Assembly (NCBI RefSeq): GCF_048266365.1
Contig: NZ_JBLWZP010000010.1
Coordinates: 62,001 to 126,000 of the forward strand
Direction of reading: 5' to 3'
DNA length: 64,000 bases
Origin: Galbibacter sp048266365
GTDB taxonomy: Bacteria > Bacteroidota > Bacteroidia > Flavobacteriales > Flavobacteriaceae
Each line of letters begins with the position of its first letter. The first letter of the stretch is position 1. The position numbers and the translations under genes are program-made. The notes below the pieces were generated by a model, which was not told where the DNA came from, made no database searches, and saw only the letters and a list, made by a program, of their open reading frames with translations. This document shows, one piece after another, positions 1-9,278 of this stretch.

Positions 1-1266
1 ATTCCTTATGGTTCACAAATCTTCCAAAAGGACGGTTCGAAATTAACCAAAGGGGATATCGTATGTCAGTGGGATCCATATAACGCGGTAATTATTTCTG
101 AGTTCTCCGGTAAGATAGTTTACGAGAATATTGAACAAGGCATAACTTACCAAGTTGAAATTGATGAGCAAACAGGTTTCCAGGAGAAAGTAATTTCTGA
201 GTCTCGTAATAAGAAACTCATTCCTACCTTGCTTATCAAGGATAGTAAAGGTGAAACCCTTCGTTCATATAACTTACCGGTAGGTGCGCATATCATGGTT
301 GATAACGGTGATAAGGTGGCTGAAGGTAAGGTATTGGTTAAGATTCCTAGAAGATCCTCTAAAGCAGGGGATATCACAGGAGGTCTTCCAAGAGTTACTG
401 AGCTTTTCGAAGCACGTAACCCATCTAACCCTGCAGTGGTTAGTGAGATCGACGGTGTGGTTTCCTTCGGTAAAATCAAGCGTGGTAACCGTGAGATAGT
501 AGTAGAATCTAAATTAGGAGAACTTAAAAAGTACTTGGTTAAATTATCGAACCAGATCCTAGTTCAAGAGAATGACTATGTTCGTGCAGGTATGCCACTA
601 TCTGATGGTTCAATTACACCAGAAGATATCTTGAGAATTAAAGGCCCATCTGCTGTTCAACAGTATTTGGTAAATGAGGTTCAAGAAGTTTACCGTTTAC
701 AAGGGGTGAAGATTAATGATAAGCACTTTGAGGTAGTAGTACGTCAAATGATGCGTAAGGTAAGTATCAACGATTCTGGAGATACTACCTTCTTAGAACA
801 ACAGTTGGTGCATAAAGATGATTTCATTGAAGAAAATGACAGAATCTTTGGTATGAAGGTTGTCGAGGATGCCGGAGAGTCACAAAACTTAAAAGCAGGT
901 CAGATCATTACACCAAGAATGCTCAGAGATGAGAATTCTATACTTAAGAGAACTGATAAACAACTAGTGGAGGCCAGAGATGCGGTTCCAGCGGTTGCAA
1001 CACCAATTCTTCAAGGTATTACCAGAGCTTCGCTTCAAACCAAATCCTTTATCTCAGCAGCTTCCTTCCAGGAAACTACTAAGGTGTTAAATGAGGCAGC
1101 GGTTAGCGGTAAAGTGGATGGTCTTGAAGGACTTAAAGAAAATGTTATTGTTGGTCATAGAATCCCAGCAGGTACCGGAATGAGAGATTACGATAATATT
1201 ATCGTAGGATCTAAGGAAGAGTACGATGAGATAATGGCAAGCAAACAACAACACGTTAATTTCTAG
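1..1266 (+). CDS. rpoC: RNA polymerase beta' subunit, C-terminal part
   Basis: The reading frame is open from base 1, so the gene is cut by the window edge and only about the last 421 residues are present. They carry the highly conserved motif GDITGGLPRVTELFEAR, the bacterial beta' sequence downstream of the trigger loop, and the usual C-terminal segment with GLKENVIVGHRIPAGTG. As the catalytic beta' subunit it forms the active-site cleft of RNA polymerase in the cytoplasm. It is followed by a strong hairpin terminator and then a DUF3467 gene, an arrangement seen in Bacteroidetes. Nothing in the visible part is unusual. Confidence 0.98.
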   Translation: MPYGSQIFQKDGSKLTKGDIVCQWDPYNAVIISEFSGKIVYENIEQGITYQVEIDEQTGFQEKVISESRNKKLIPTLLIKDSKGETLRSYNLPVGAHIMVDNGDKVAEGKVLVKIPRRSSKAGDITGGLPRVTELFEARNPSNPAVVSEIDGVVSFGKIKRGNREIVVESKLGELKKYLVKLSNQILVQENDYVRAGMPLSDGSITPEDILRIKGPSAVQQYLVNEVQEVYRLQGVKINDKHFEVVVRQMMRKVSINDSGDTTFLEQQLVHKDDFIEENDRIFGMKVVEDAGESQNLKAGQIITPRMLRDENSILKRTDKQLVEARDAVPAVATPILQGITRASLQTKSFISAASFQETTKVLNEAAVSGKVDGLEGLKENVIVGHRIPAGTGMRDYDNIIVGSKEEYDEIMASKQQHVNF

Positions 1267-1296
1267 TAGATTAATTAGTGTTTGATAAACAATGAG

Positions 1297-1325
1297 CCCT
1301 GGAGATTTTCTCCGGGGTTTATTTT
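1297..1325 (+). terminator. rho-independent terminator after rpoC
   Basis: CCCTGGAGA, a three-base loop and TCTCCGGGG form a nine-pair GC-rich stem, followed by a T-rich tract. It lies 30 bases after the rpoC stop and probably ends the rpoBC transcript. Confidence 0.85.
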
Positions 1326-1388
1326 TTAAAATTCTTTCTTGAAATCTCCTAGATCTTAGTACCTTTAGTTATATCAAAAACATGACAT

Positions 1389-1703
1389 ATGAGCGATCAG
1401 AAAGACCAAAATAAGAATCAAATTAATATTGAAATCGATGATGTGACCGCTGAAGGGACCTACGCTAATTTGGCGATCATAAACCATTCGGTTTCTGAAT
1501 TTGTAGTTGATTTTGTAAGTATTATGCCAGGGAGACCCAAGGCTAAGGTGAAAAGCAGAATTATTCTTACTCCACAGCACGCCAAAAGATTTCTGAAAGC
1601 ATTACACGACAATGTTCAACGCTTTGAGAGTAGCCATGGGGAGATTAAGGATTATGAGCAACCTCCGATTCCTTTAAATTTCGGACCTACGGGTGAGGCT
1701 TAA
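1389..1703 (+). CDS. DUF3467 domain protein
   Basis: A 104-residue protein with a charged, Asn/Gln-rich N-terminus followed by a compact domain (AIINHSVSEFVVDFVSIMPG, then ILTPQHAKRFLKAL). This matches the DUF3467 family of small cytoplasmic proteins often found beside rpoC in Bacteroidetes. It has no signal peptide or membrane segment. The family's function is not known to me; the link to transcription is only from position. It is convergent with the DUF4197 lipoprotein gene. Confidence 0.85.
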   Translation: MSDQKDQNKNQINIEIDDVTAEGTYANLAIINHSVSEFVVDFVSIMPGRPKAKVKSRIILTPQHAKRFLKALHDNVQRFESSHGEIKDYEQPPIPLNFGPTGEA

Positions 1704-1737
1704 AATGATTCTTTGCCTAAGTCTACTATTGGTTATA

Positions 1738-2454
1738 TTATTTTGTAGTAGTGCCCAACACAGAGTTTAATATGGTACTAGGATTTGCTCTGGTGTCGTT
1801 TTCTACATCTTCCACAACGTTAAAGAGTCCTTCAACTAATTGTTGAGTTATCGCATCGTTTAGAAGTTCAGAAGTGTTTTGAGTAGTTCCTGTGCCCATT
1901 AGGGCTCCCAATACCGAGCTAAAGGTTCCACTATTGCTTCCAAGGGCATTACTTAACAGGGCGTTAATTCCAAGCTTTTCGGTTTGTGCTCGTACAACAG
2001 GCATAATGGCAGCACTTAACTGTGTTTCGGTTTTAGTTTTTAGGTAATTGGTGGCGGCACCATTGCCTCCAGAGACAATATTGATGGCATCTGATAAAGT
2101 CATTTGGTTAATCGCTTTTTTTACGATCGGACTTGCTGTTGTAATAGAGGCATTGGCGATTTGGCTAATGTATTGTTTTTCCTTGTTTACAATATGCGAC
2201 AATCCCAAGGATTCCAGCTTGGTGTTGATGTCTTTTAATTCTTTGGGTAGGGCGGCCTCAATGAGAGCGTTGGTCATAAATGCATTCGAATCTTCAAAAA
2301 GGTTAAAGGCTTCAGAGGTTCCATTGTTTAGTACGCCTTGAACCGTGCTTAATATGGCATTGGAATTTGAACTGGTTTGCTGCATGCTTGTGCAGGCAGA
2401 AAAACTACTTAAGATTAGGAGATTGATAATGAAGAATTGTAATGTCTTTTTCAT
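1738..2454 (-). CDS. DUF4197 family lipoprotein
   Basis: A 238-residue protein with a lipoprotein signal: a hydrophobic stretch from about residue 5 ending FSAC, with Cys21 the likely lipidated residue. The rest is mostly helical and Ala/Asn/Thr-rich (ALPKELKDINTKLESLGL, then a NALGSN region), the pattern of DUF4197 proteins, whose function is unknown. The protein is probably anchored in an outer or inner membrane and faces the periplasm. It sits 45 bases downstream of the phosphodiesterase gene on the same strand, so the two may share a transcript. Confidence 0.8.
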   Translation of the reverse strand: MKKTLQFFIINLLILSSFSACTSMQQTSSNSNAILSTVQGVLNNGTSEAFNLFEDSNAFMTNALIEAALPKELKDINTKLESLGLSHIVNKEKQYISQIANASITTASPIVKKAINQMTLSDAINIVSGGNGAATNYLKTKTETQLSAAIMPVVRAQTEKLGINALLSNALGSNSGTFSSVLGALMGTGTTQNTSELLNDAITQQLVEGLFNVVEDVENDTRANPSTILNSVLGTTTK

Positions 2455-2499
2455 GATTTTATATTTTATGTGAAAAATAGTTGTTCGTAAGGTGGAGGA

Positions 2500-2997
2500 T
2501 TATGTTCTTTTTTCTAGTTCAATGATTTCAAGTTCTCTGATCGCATCCTTGTCAATGACAAATCGCAACATGGTTCTGACTTGATGAATTCCATACTTAC
2601 CTGCTGCTCCCGGATTCATATGTAGTAAGTCAAGTTTTTTATCCCATTGTACCTTTAAAATATGTGAGTGTCCGCATACAAATAATTTGGGTGGATTTGC
2701 TTTAATTTCTTCTTGTACTTTAGGATTATAACGGTTTGGGTACCCTCCGATATGCGTCATCCAAACATCCACATCCTCACATTTAAAGCGATTGTTTTCC
2801 GGGAATTCTGATCGAATAGTCGCATCGTCTATATTGCCGTACACTGCTCTTAGTGGCTTGAGAGCTTTGATGGCATCGGTAACCTCAAGACTTCCGATGT
2901 CCCCGGCATGCCAGACTTGGTCAGCTTGTTTTACATACTTTAATATCTTATCATCTATGTAACTGTGCGTATCGGATAGGAGTAATATCTTTTTCAT
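2500..2997 (-). CDS. YfcE/MJ0936-type metallophosphoesterase
   Basis: A 165-residue calcineurin-like phosphoesterase with the full metal-binding set: SDTHS near the N-terminus (D-x-H), HAGDIG (GD), YGNID (GN) and GHSHI near residue 110. The length and motif order fit the small YfcE/MJ0936 family of cytoplasmic phosphodiesterases. These cleave artificial phosphodiesters, and their natural substrates are mostly unclear. It is divergent from truA, and the about 130 bases between them contain the truA promoter. Confidence 0.9.
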   Translation of the reverse strand: MKKILLLSDTHSYIDDKILKYVKQADQVWHAGDIGSLEVTDAIKALKPLRAVYGNIDDATIRSEFPENNRFKCEDVDVWMTHIGGYPNRYNPKVQEEIKANPPKLFVCGHSHILKVQWDKKLDLLHMNPGAAGKYGIHQVRTMLRFVIDKDAIRELEIIELEKRT

Positions 2998-3095
2998 TTG
3001 CGTTGATCCGGGGTATTGGTTGAAGGCATCCTTTTAGGTCCATATTTTTGTTTTGTTAAAACAACCTTCGTCAAGTATGCTTTTTAAATTATTGG

Positions 3096-3103
3096 TATCT
3101 TTG
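3096..3103 (+). promoter_or_regulatory. Bacteroidetes-type -7 box for truA
   Basis: TATCTTTG matches the TAnnTTTG consensus used by the Bacteroidota primary sigma factor and lies 27 bases before the truA TTG start. No clear TTG -33 element was found at the usual distance, so confidence is moderate. Confidence 0.45.
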
Positions 3104-3130
3104 TTCACTGTTACAAAAATAAGGTTTTAA

Positions 3131-3874
3131 TTGAGATATTTTATTGCGCTTTCATATAATGGTAAGCATTACCATGGTTGGCAAACCCAGCCCAATGCGG
3201 TAACCGTCCAGCAGACCATCGAAGAGGCTCTGTCAACCTTGTTAAGGGATAAGATTAGTATCCTGGGTGCGGGACGTACTGATGCCGGTGTTCACGCTCG
3301 CTTGATGTACGCTCATTTTGATTATACACCTGAACTTGATGTAAAAGTGTTTATCCATCAACTTAATAGTTTTCTACCTAGTGCTATTGCAATTAAGGAT
3401 ATTTATCCCGTAATACCTGATGCGCACGCTAGGTTTGACGCTGTAAAACGAAGTTATACCTATTGGGTGGTACAACAGAAGGATCCATTTTTACAAGATT
3501 ATGCGTATTATTTAAGAGCTGATTTGGATATTGCGACCATGAATAAGGCTGCTGCTATTTTACTTGAAACGAAAGATTTTCAGTGTTTTTCCAAATCAAA
3601 CACCGATGTAAAAACCTATATTTGTGATGTACAAGAAGCGCATTGGCAACAGGATGATTCTTTGTTAGTTTTCCATATCACTGCCGACAGATTTCTTAGA
3701 AATATGGTAAGGGCTGTAGTGGGAACCTTGATAGAAGTGGGATTAGGTCGATGTAGTATTTCCCAATTTAAACAGATTTTAAAGAGTAAAGATAGGAGAC
3801 AGGCGGGTGTTTCTGTTCCTGCACAGGGGCTTTATTTGACAGAAGTTCAATATCCTAAGAATATTTTTTTATAA
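3131..3874 (+). CDS. truA: tRNA pseudouridine(38-40) synthase TruA
   Basis: A 247-residue enzyme that isomerises uridines 38-40 in the tRNA anticodon arm. The GRTDAGVHA motif contains the catalytic Asp51, and RFLRNMVRAVVGTL is the conserved C-terminal segment. The start is TTG: an in-frame TAA stands immediately upstream, there is no usable ATG before the motif, and the protein then begins MRYFIALSYNG, as the family should. It ends six bases before the ABC exporter gene, so the two are probably co-transcribed. Confidence 0.96.
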   Translation: MRYFIALSYNGKHYHGWQTQPNAVTVQQTIEEALSTLLRDKISILGAGRTDAGVHARLMYAHFDYTPELDVKVFIHQLNSFLPSAIAIKDIYPVIPDAHARFDAVKRSYTYWVVQQKDPFLQDYAYYLRADLDIATMNKAAAILLETKDFQCFSKSNTDVKTYICDVQEAHWQQDDSLLVFHITADRFLRNMVRAVVGTLIEVGLGRCSISQFKQILKSKDRRQAGVSVPAQGLYLTEVQYPKNIFL

Positions 3875-3880
3875 AAATTA

Positions 3881-5650
3881 ATGAGTTCAGATAGTAATAA
3901 ACAAAAATTCGATTTTAGGTTATTCAAGCGATTGATGCAGTATGCCAAAGCGTACCGATTAATTTTCTTCGGTGTGGGCTTAGCAGCGATATTGCTTTCT
4001 GTATTTTCATCAGTACGACCAATACTTTTAAAATACACTGTGGACGATTATGTGCTCACTAAGGACAGTCACGGTTTGCTGCTTTTTGTGATATATATGG
4101 TCATCGCTCTTGTTTTAGAGGTTATCAGTCAACTTTCATTTATCTATTATGCCAACTGGCTTGGACAGTCTGTAATTAAGGACATCCGTGAGAAGTTATT
4201 CAAACATATGATGCGCTTTCGGATGGAGTATTTTAACAACTCCTCCGTAGGGGTACTGGTCACTAGAGCCGTTAGTGATATCGAACGTATTGCCGCCATT
4301 TTTAGTGACGGCTTGTTTATGATTGTCAGTGACATACTTAAGATGATTGTAGTGGCCAGCGTTATGATTTATTACGATTGGCAATTATCACTTATCGTAT
4401 TCGGAATACTTCCACTGATGCTTTATGCCACAAGACTCTTCCAAAAAGCCATGAAAAAAGCTTTTGTGGAGGTGCGTAAGGAGGTCTCTAACTTAAATTC
4501 CTTTGTACAGGAACGATTAACTGGAATGAAGATTGTTCAATTGTTTGTTCGTGAAAAAGGGGAGTACGAGCGTTTTGAAGAAATTAATGGGCGACACAAG
4601 AAGGCCTGGATCAATACGGTCTGGTATAATTCCATTTTTATAGCTGTAGTAGAATTAATGTCTGCCATTACCACAGGTCTTATTGTTTGGTATGGTGGGC
4701 TGAGATCTGTTGTAGGAGGTGCGGAGGACTTAGGGAACATCTTTATGTTTATTATGCTCTCTAGTATGATATTTAGACCACTTAGACAAATAGCAGATAA
4801 GTTTAATACCCTTCAGATGGGAATGGTGGCTTCACATAGGGTTTTTGATGTGTTGGATACCCAGAGTAAAGTACAAAATGCCGGAACCATAGAAGCGGAT
4901 GTCTTAAAAGGGGAAATTGAAATGAGTAATGTGCGTTTTGGTTATATCAAAGATGAAGAGGTATTGCATGGCATTTCCTTAAAGGTCAACCCAGGTGATA
5001 CCATTGCTATTGTCGGTGCAACAGGAGCGGGAAAATCTACCATTATAAATCTTTTAAACAGGTTTTACGATATTAATTCGGGATCCATCACCATTGACGG
5101 GGTCAATATACAAGACTACACTGTAGAATCTCTGCGTTCTCAGATTGCTGTAGTTCTTCAGGATGTATTTTTGTTTGCCGATACCATCCTTAATAACATT
5201 ACCCTAAAAGATCCAGCGATTAAGGAAGCGGATGTGATTCAAGCGGCCAAAGATATAGGAATTCACAAGTTTATCGAAAGCTTGCCCGGCAGCTATCATT
5301 ACAATGTAAAGGAACGTGGTAGTATGCTATCCAGTGGACAACGGCAATTACTAGCGTTTTTAAGGGCTTATGTGAGTAATCCAAGTATATTGGTCTTGGA
5401 CGAGGCAACGTCTTCTGTAGACGGCTACTCAGAGCGTTTGATACAAACCGCGACAGAAAAGATAACCAAGGGTAGAACCTCTATTGTTATCGCGCACCGG
5501 TTGACAACTGTTAAGAAAGCCGATAAAATCATCGTTATGGATAATGGGAAAATTGTGGAAATGGGCACGCATAAACAACTGCTTAAAAAACAAGACGGTT
5601 ACTACAGGAATTTGTACGAGGTGCAGTTCTTGGCAGAAGAGACGGTTTAA
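3881..5650 (+). CDS. MsbA-like ABC exporter (fused TMD-NBD)
   Basis: A 589-residue half-transporter: an N-terminal six-helix membrane domain (about 1-320) and a C-terminal nucleotide-binding domain with Walker A GATGAGKST, a signature LSSGQRQ (slightly off LSGGQ) and Walker B ILVLDEATS followed by the H-loop AHRLTT. It should act as an inner-membrane homodimer or heterodimer exporting lipid or drug substrates. The substrate cannot be read from the sequence. It follows truA with a six-base gap and is convergent with cdaA. Confidence 0.93.
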   Translation: MSSDSNKQKFDFRLFKRLMQYAKAYRLIFFGVGLAAILLSVFSSVRPILLKYTVDDYVLTKDSHGLLLFVIYMVIALVLEVISQLSFIYYANWLGQSVIKDIREKLFKHMMRFRMEYFNNSSVGVLVTRAVSDIERIAAIFSDGLFMIVSDILKMIVVASVMIYYDWQLSLIVFGILPLMLYATRLFQKAMKKAFVEVRKEVSNLNSFVQERLTGMKIVQLFVREKGEYERFEEINGRHKKAWINTVWYNSIFIAVVELMSAITTGLIVWYGGLRSVVGGAEDLGNIFMFIMLSSMIFRPLRQIADKFNTLQMGMVASHRVFDVLDTQSKVQNAGTIEADVLKGEIEMSNVRFGYIKDEEVLHGISLKVNPGDTIAIVGATGAGKSTIINLLNRFYDINSGSITIDGVNIQDYTVESLRSQIAVVLQDVFLFADTILNNITLKDPAIKEADVIQAAKDIGIHKFIESLPGSYHYNVKERGSMLSSGQRQLLAFLRAYVSNPSILVLDEATSSVDGYSERLIQTATEKITKGRTSIVIAHRLTTVKKADKIIVMDNGKIVEMGTHKQLLKKQDGYYRNLYEVQFLAEETV

Positions 5651-5671
5651 AACCGCGATAAGGTATTTCTG

Positions 5672-6457
5672 TTAAGCCAAGTCTTCGAGTATTTGATTCT
5701 TTAAATCTTCAAGAGTCTCAAAAAGGACAAACTCTCCGTTTTTCATATAGGATATCTGACCATTCTCTTCACTGACAACCATGGAGACAGCATCAGTTTT
5801 TTCTGTGACTCCTATGGCAGCACGGTGGCGTAGGCCAAAGCGTAGAGGAATATTTCGTTCATTAGAAACCGGTAAAATGGCTCGGGTCGCTACAATTCTA
5901 TTGCCTACAATAATAATGGCACCATCGTGAAGGGTACTGTTCTTATAAAATATACTTTCCAATATGGGTTGATTGACCTCAATGTCCATATGGTCACCTG
6001 TGTGCTTTACGAATTCCAGTGAGTTATTTCGCTCTATGACAATTAGTGCTCCCGTGCGGCTCATGCTCATTTTTTCGCAGGCCGATATAATGGCATCTAC
6101 ATTGGTCTCCACAGTGGTGGTGTCTTGCTTCATAAAACTGAAGTGTTTTAACAGCCCATTTTTTCCTCTGAAATTCGTGGAGCCCACCATGAGTAAAAAT
6201 TTACGTATTTCCTGTTGGAAGACCACCAATAGTGCAAAGAAACCAGCACCGATAAAATTACCGAGAATATTACTTAAGATACGCATGTTTAGCGCCTCAG
6301 TTAACCAATAAATAATGTAGATCACTACAATCCCCATAAGAATGTTAATGGCGACGGTTCCCTTTACTAACTTATAGACGTAATAGAAAAGAAATGCGAC
6401 TAAAAAGATGTCTATAATGTCTACCACCTTTATTTCTACAAAATCAAATAATTCCAA
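5672..6457 (-). CDS. cdaA: diadenylate cyclase CdaA
   Basis: A 261-residue membrane-anchored DisA_N cyclase that makes cyclic di-AMP from two ATP. Three hydrophobic helices occupy about residues 10-85, and the catalytic domain has the DGA motif (Asp178 in LHDGAIII) and the RHR motif (GLRHRAAIG). Both key motifs are intact. It lies about 90 bases downstream of folP on the same strand. A 7TM-HD phosphodiesterase of the type that degrades c-di-AMP is encoded at 42707-44755, so synthesis and breakdown may both be present. Confidence 0.95.
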   Translation of the reverse strand: MELFDFVEIKVVDIIDIFLVAFLFYYVYKLVKGTVAINILMGIVVIYIIYWLTEALNMRILSNILGNFIGAGFFALLVVFQQEIRKFLLMVGSTNFRGKNGLLKHFSFMKQDTTTVETNVDAIISACEKMSMSRTGALIVIERNNSLEFVKHTGDHMDIEVNQPILESIFYKNSTLHDGAIIIVGNRIVATRAILPVSNERNIPLRFGLRHRAAIGVTEKTDAVSMVVSEENGQISYMKNGEFVLFETLEDLKNQILEDLA

Positions 6458-6546
6458 ATTGCTCGGTTTTTAGGTAAATTTAAAAAAAATATAATTGGTA
6501 AGATGGAAATAACATTCCTGGTAAAATCTTTAGCCACGACTGTCTT

Positions 6547-7386
6547 TTAAATATCGCTGGTATTCTTGGTTATCATCTGATGTATATTGACACATTCTAC
6601 GGCTTCTTTTACATCGTGTACCCTAAGGATATGAGCGCCTTTACCCAAGGCCAGGGTATTTAAACTTGTAGTTCCATTTAATGCGTGTTGTGGGTCAGTC
6701 TTTAACAGATTATAGATCATTGACTTTCTGCTAATACCCACAAAGAGTGGCAACTTCAAAATGTGAAGTAAGTCCAGCTTGGCCATCAGTTCATAGTTTT
6801 GATCTAAAGATTTTGAAAAGCCAAAGCCAGGGTCAACAATGATGTCGTTTATTTTATGGGCGCGTGCCTCTGCAATTCGTTCTGAAAAATAATACAGCAA
6901 TTCTTTCATCATATTGCGGTATTGGGTTTTTTCTTGCATGTTTTCCGGATTCCCTCTCATATGCATTAGGATGTAAGGGACCCGAAGTTCACCAACGGTG
7001 GATAACATATCGGGATCCAATAAACCTCCTGAAATATCATTGATGATACTTGCGCCGTTTTCTATGTTTTGCCTTGCTACTTCAGCTCTAAAGGTGTCAA
7101 CAGATATTAAGGCTTCGGGAAAATGTTTTAGGATGAGTTTTGTTATGGGGACACTCCTTTGGATTTCTTCTTCTGTGCTTACCTGCTTTGCTCCGGGACG
7201 ACTACTATAAGCGCCCAAATCGATAAAGGTGGCGCCTTGTTCTAAAATAGCTTCTACGCGATTCAAAATCGGAGTGTCTTTTGTGTACTGTCCACCGTCA
7301 TAAAATGAGTCTGGAGTTACGTTTAATATCCCCATTACTCTAGGAATAGATAGGTCAATTAGGCTGCCCTTACAATTGATAGTCAT
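6547..7386 (-). CDS. folP: dihydropteroate synthase
   Basis: A 279-residue TIM-barrel enzyme that joins 4-aminobenzoate to dihydropterin diphosphate in folate synthesis. Visible family motifs are MGILNVTPDSFYDGG near the N-terminus, FIDLGAYSSRPGA (usually GGxSTRPG), DPGFGFSKS and VGISRKS near the C-terminus. The length is normal. It begins just divergently from the DUF1599 gene and precedes cdaA, an order found in many Bacteroidetes. Confidence 0.96.
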   Translation of the reverse strand: MTINCKGSLIDLSIPRVMGILNVTPDSFYDGGQYTKDTPILNRVEAILEQGATFIDLGAYSSRPGAKQVSTEEEIQRSVPITKLILKHFPEALISVDTFRAEVARQNIENGASIINDISGGLLDPDMLSTVGELRVPYILMHMRGNPENMQEKTQYRNMMKELLYYFSERIAEARAHKINDIIVDPGFGFSKSLDQNYELMAKLDLLHILKLPLFVGISRKSMIYNLLKTDPQHALNGTTSLNTLALGKGAHILRVHDVKEAVECVNIHQMITKNTSDI

Positions 7387-7511
7387 CTAATTATGGTATT
7401 AAATTTTATGCTACATAGCTCACTTACAATGGTCAACTTGTGAAAGTTTAGCGCTGTGGCTTTGACCATTGAAAATTTTGAGCGAAATTTACGCAAAATA
7501 GGATTAAACTT

Positions 7512-8057
7512 ATGCAAAATACATCAAAACAATATGACGGTGTCATTGGGCTCTGTCGGGATTTGTTTGAAAAAAAGATGAAAGACTACGGTAGTGCATG
7601 GCGTATACTGCGTTTACCGTCTTTCACTGATCAAATTTTTATCAAAGCCCAACGAATTCGTTCGATTCAGGATAATGAAGTACGCAAGGTCGATGAGGGA
7701 GAGGTTTCTGAATTCATTGGAATCGTCAATTACGCGATCATGGCGTTGATTCAACTTGATAAGGGTGTAGGTAGTGATGCGGATGTCGATGTTAAGCAAG
7801 CTTTGGATCTCTATGATGAAAAGGTGGCTCAGACTAAGCAACTCATGGAGGACAAGAATCATGATTATGGGGAGGCATGGAGAGATATGAGAGTAAGCTC
7901 CTTGACAGATTTGATTCTTCAAAAGATATTACGAGTAAAACAGATGGAAGATAATAAAGGAAAGACCTTGGTGAGTGAAGGATTTGATGCGAACTATCAG
8001 GATATGATAAATTATGCGGTCTTTGCTTTGATCCATCTTAAGGCGGCCCAGGTCTAA
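7512..8057 (+). CDS. DUF1599 protein with two internal repeats
   Basis: A 181-residue cytoplasmic protein made of two copies of one unit. KMKDYGSAWRILRLPSFTDQ near residue 17 matches NHDYGEAWRDMRVSSLTDL near residue 117, and each is followed by an INYA(I/V)xALIxL helix. This is the DUF1599 family, which I recall as a nucleotide-modification-associated domain, but its reaction is not established here. It is divergent from folP and leads a co-directional run with the DoxX protein and tpiA. Confidence 0.82.
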   Translation: MQNTSKQYDGVIGLCRDLFEKKMKDYGSAWRILRLPSFTDQIFIKAQRIRSIQDNEVRKVDEGEVSEFIGIVNYAIMALIQLDKGVGSDADVDVKQALDLYDEKVAQTKQLMEDKNHDYGEAWRDMRVSSLTDLILQKILRVKQMEDNKGKTLVSEGFDANYQDMINYAVFALIHLKAAQV

Positions 8058-8109
8058 TAGACCCTTGACCTATTGTGATAAAATCGAGTAACACAGAAAT
8101 TAAATTATA

Positions 8110-9201
8110 ATGAAAATAGCCGTTTCAGTAGCCAGAATCCTTGTGGGATTACTATTTTTAATCAGTGGATTAATTAAACTTAACGATCCTGTTGGTTTTT
8201 CTTTCAAACTTGAGGAGTATTTTAGTCCTGAGGTTTTAGACATGGCATTTTTACTGCCGTTTGCCTTACAAATTGCCGTGTTGCTAGTAATCTTTGAAAC
8301 TGTACTCGGGGTGATGTTGTTGTTGGGGTACAAACCAAAATTTACGGTTTGGTCATTACTTCTTATGATCATCTTCTTTACGTTCTTAACGTTTTATTCT
8401 GCTTATTTCAACAAGGTCACTGACTGTGGATGCTTTGGAGATGCCATCAAATTAACCCCGTGGGAATCCTTTTCCAAGGATGTGGTGTTGCTCTTATTGA
8501 TACTAGTCTTGTTCTTTGGTAGAAAGCATATTAAACCTTTGAAATATGCAGGGATTATCACCATGGCAGCCTTGGCTCTGTGCTGTTGGTATGCCTATCA
8601 TGTTTACAATCATTTACCAGTGGTTGATTTTCGACCTTATAAGATTGGGAAAAACATAGAACAGGGTATGGAAATCCCAGAGGGCGCACCTCAGGCTGTT
8701 TATGAGTATGCATGGAAGTTTATGGTGGATGGCCACGAAAAAGTATTGGTGACTACAGGAGATTATCCAACGGTTGACGGGGAGTTTGTGGATGTAGAAA
8801 CAAGTTTGCTCCAAGAAGGTTACCTACCTCCAATTCACGATTTCACCATGGAGCGTGATGGAGTTGATTATACGGAGGAACTTTTAGCAGAGCCCTTGTT
8901 GATGGTCATTGTCGCCAGAGTGATTGATAATGCTGATGGTGAGGGTTTAAAAGGGGTTATAGCCTTGGCAACTAAGGCCAAAGAAAAAGGATATCGCGTT
9001 ATAGGATTGAGCGCTTCTAACAAAGAGCAGTTAGCATCTTATAAAAAACAGTACGGTTTGGATTTTGATTTTTACTTTTGCGATCTCACTACAGTCAAGA
9101 CCATTGTCAGGTCCAATCCTGGAGTTCTAGAGTTAAAGTCCGGAACCATTACTCAAAAGTTGCATTTTAATGATGTAGAAGACTTTGAGTTTGAAAATTA
9201 A
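8110..9201 (+). CDS. DoxX/MauE-like membrane protein with thioredoxin-fold-like C-terminus
   Basis: A 363-residue protein (BT_3928-type). The first 150 residues hold four transmembrane helices of DoxX/MauE type, with the DCGCFGDAI motif after helix 3, a Cys-x-Cys pair suggesting redox chemistry. The C-terminal 200 residues resemble a thioredoxin fold (LLMVIVARVID followed by a KEKGYRVIGLSAS segment) but lack a CxxC centre. It is probably an inner-membrane redox partner, but the role is unproven. It sits directly upstream of tpiA. Confidence 0.8.
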   Translation: MKIAVSVARILVGLLFLISGLIKLNDPVGFSFKLEEYFSPEVLDMAFLLPFALQIAVLLVIFETVLGVMLLLGYKPKFTVWSLLLMIIFFTFLTFYSAYFNKVTDCGCFGDAIKLTPWESFSKDVVLLLLILVLFFGRKHIKPLKYAGIITMAALALCCWYAYHVYNHLPVVDFRPYKIGKNIEQGMEIPEGAPQAVYEYAWKFMVDGHEKVLVTTGDYPTVDGEFVDVETSLLQEGYLPPIHDFTMERDGVDYTEELLAEPLLMVIVARVIDNADGEGLKGVIALATKAKEKGYRVIGLSASNKEQLASYKKQYGLDFDFYFCDLTTVKTIVRSNPGVLELKSGTITQKLHFNDVEDFEFEN

Positions 9202-9278
9202 TATGGTTGGACCAATTGAGATTGACCGTTTTAAAAAAAGAATGAAATATTAATTATATACCTAAATTTAAAAATAGC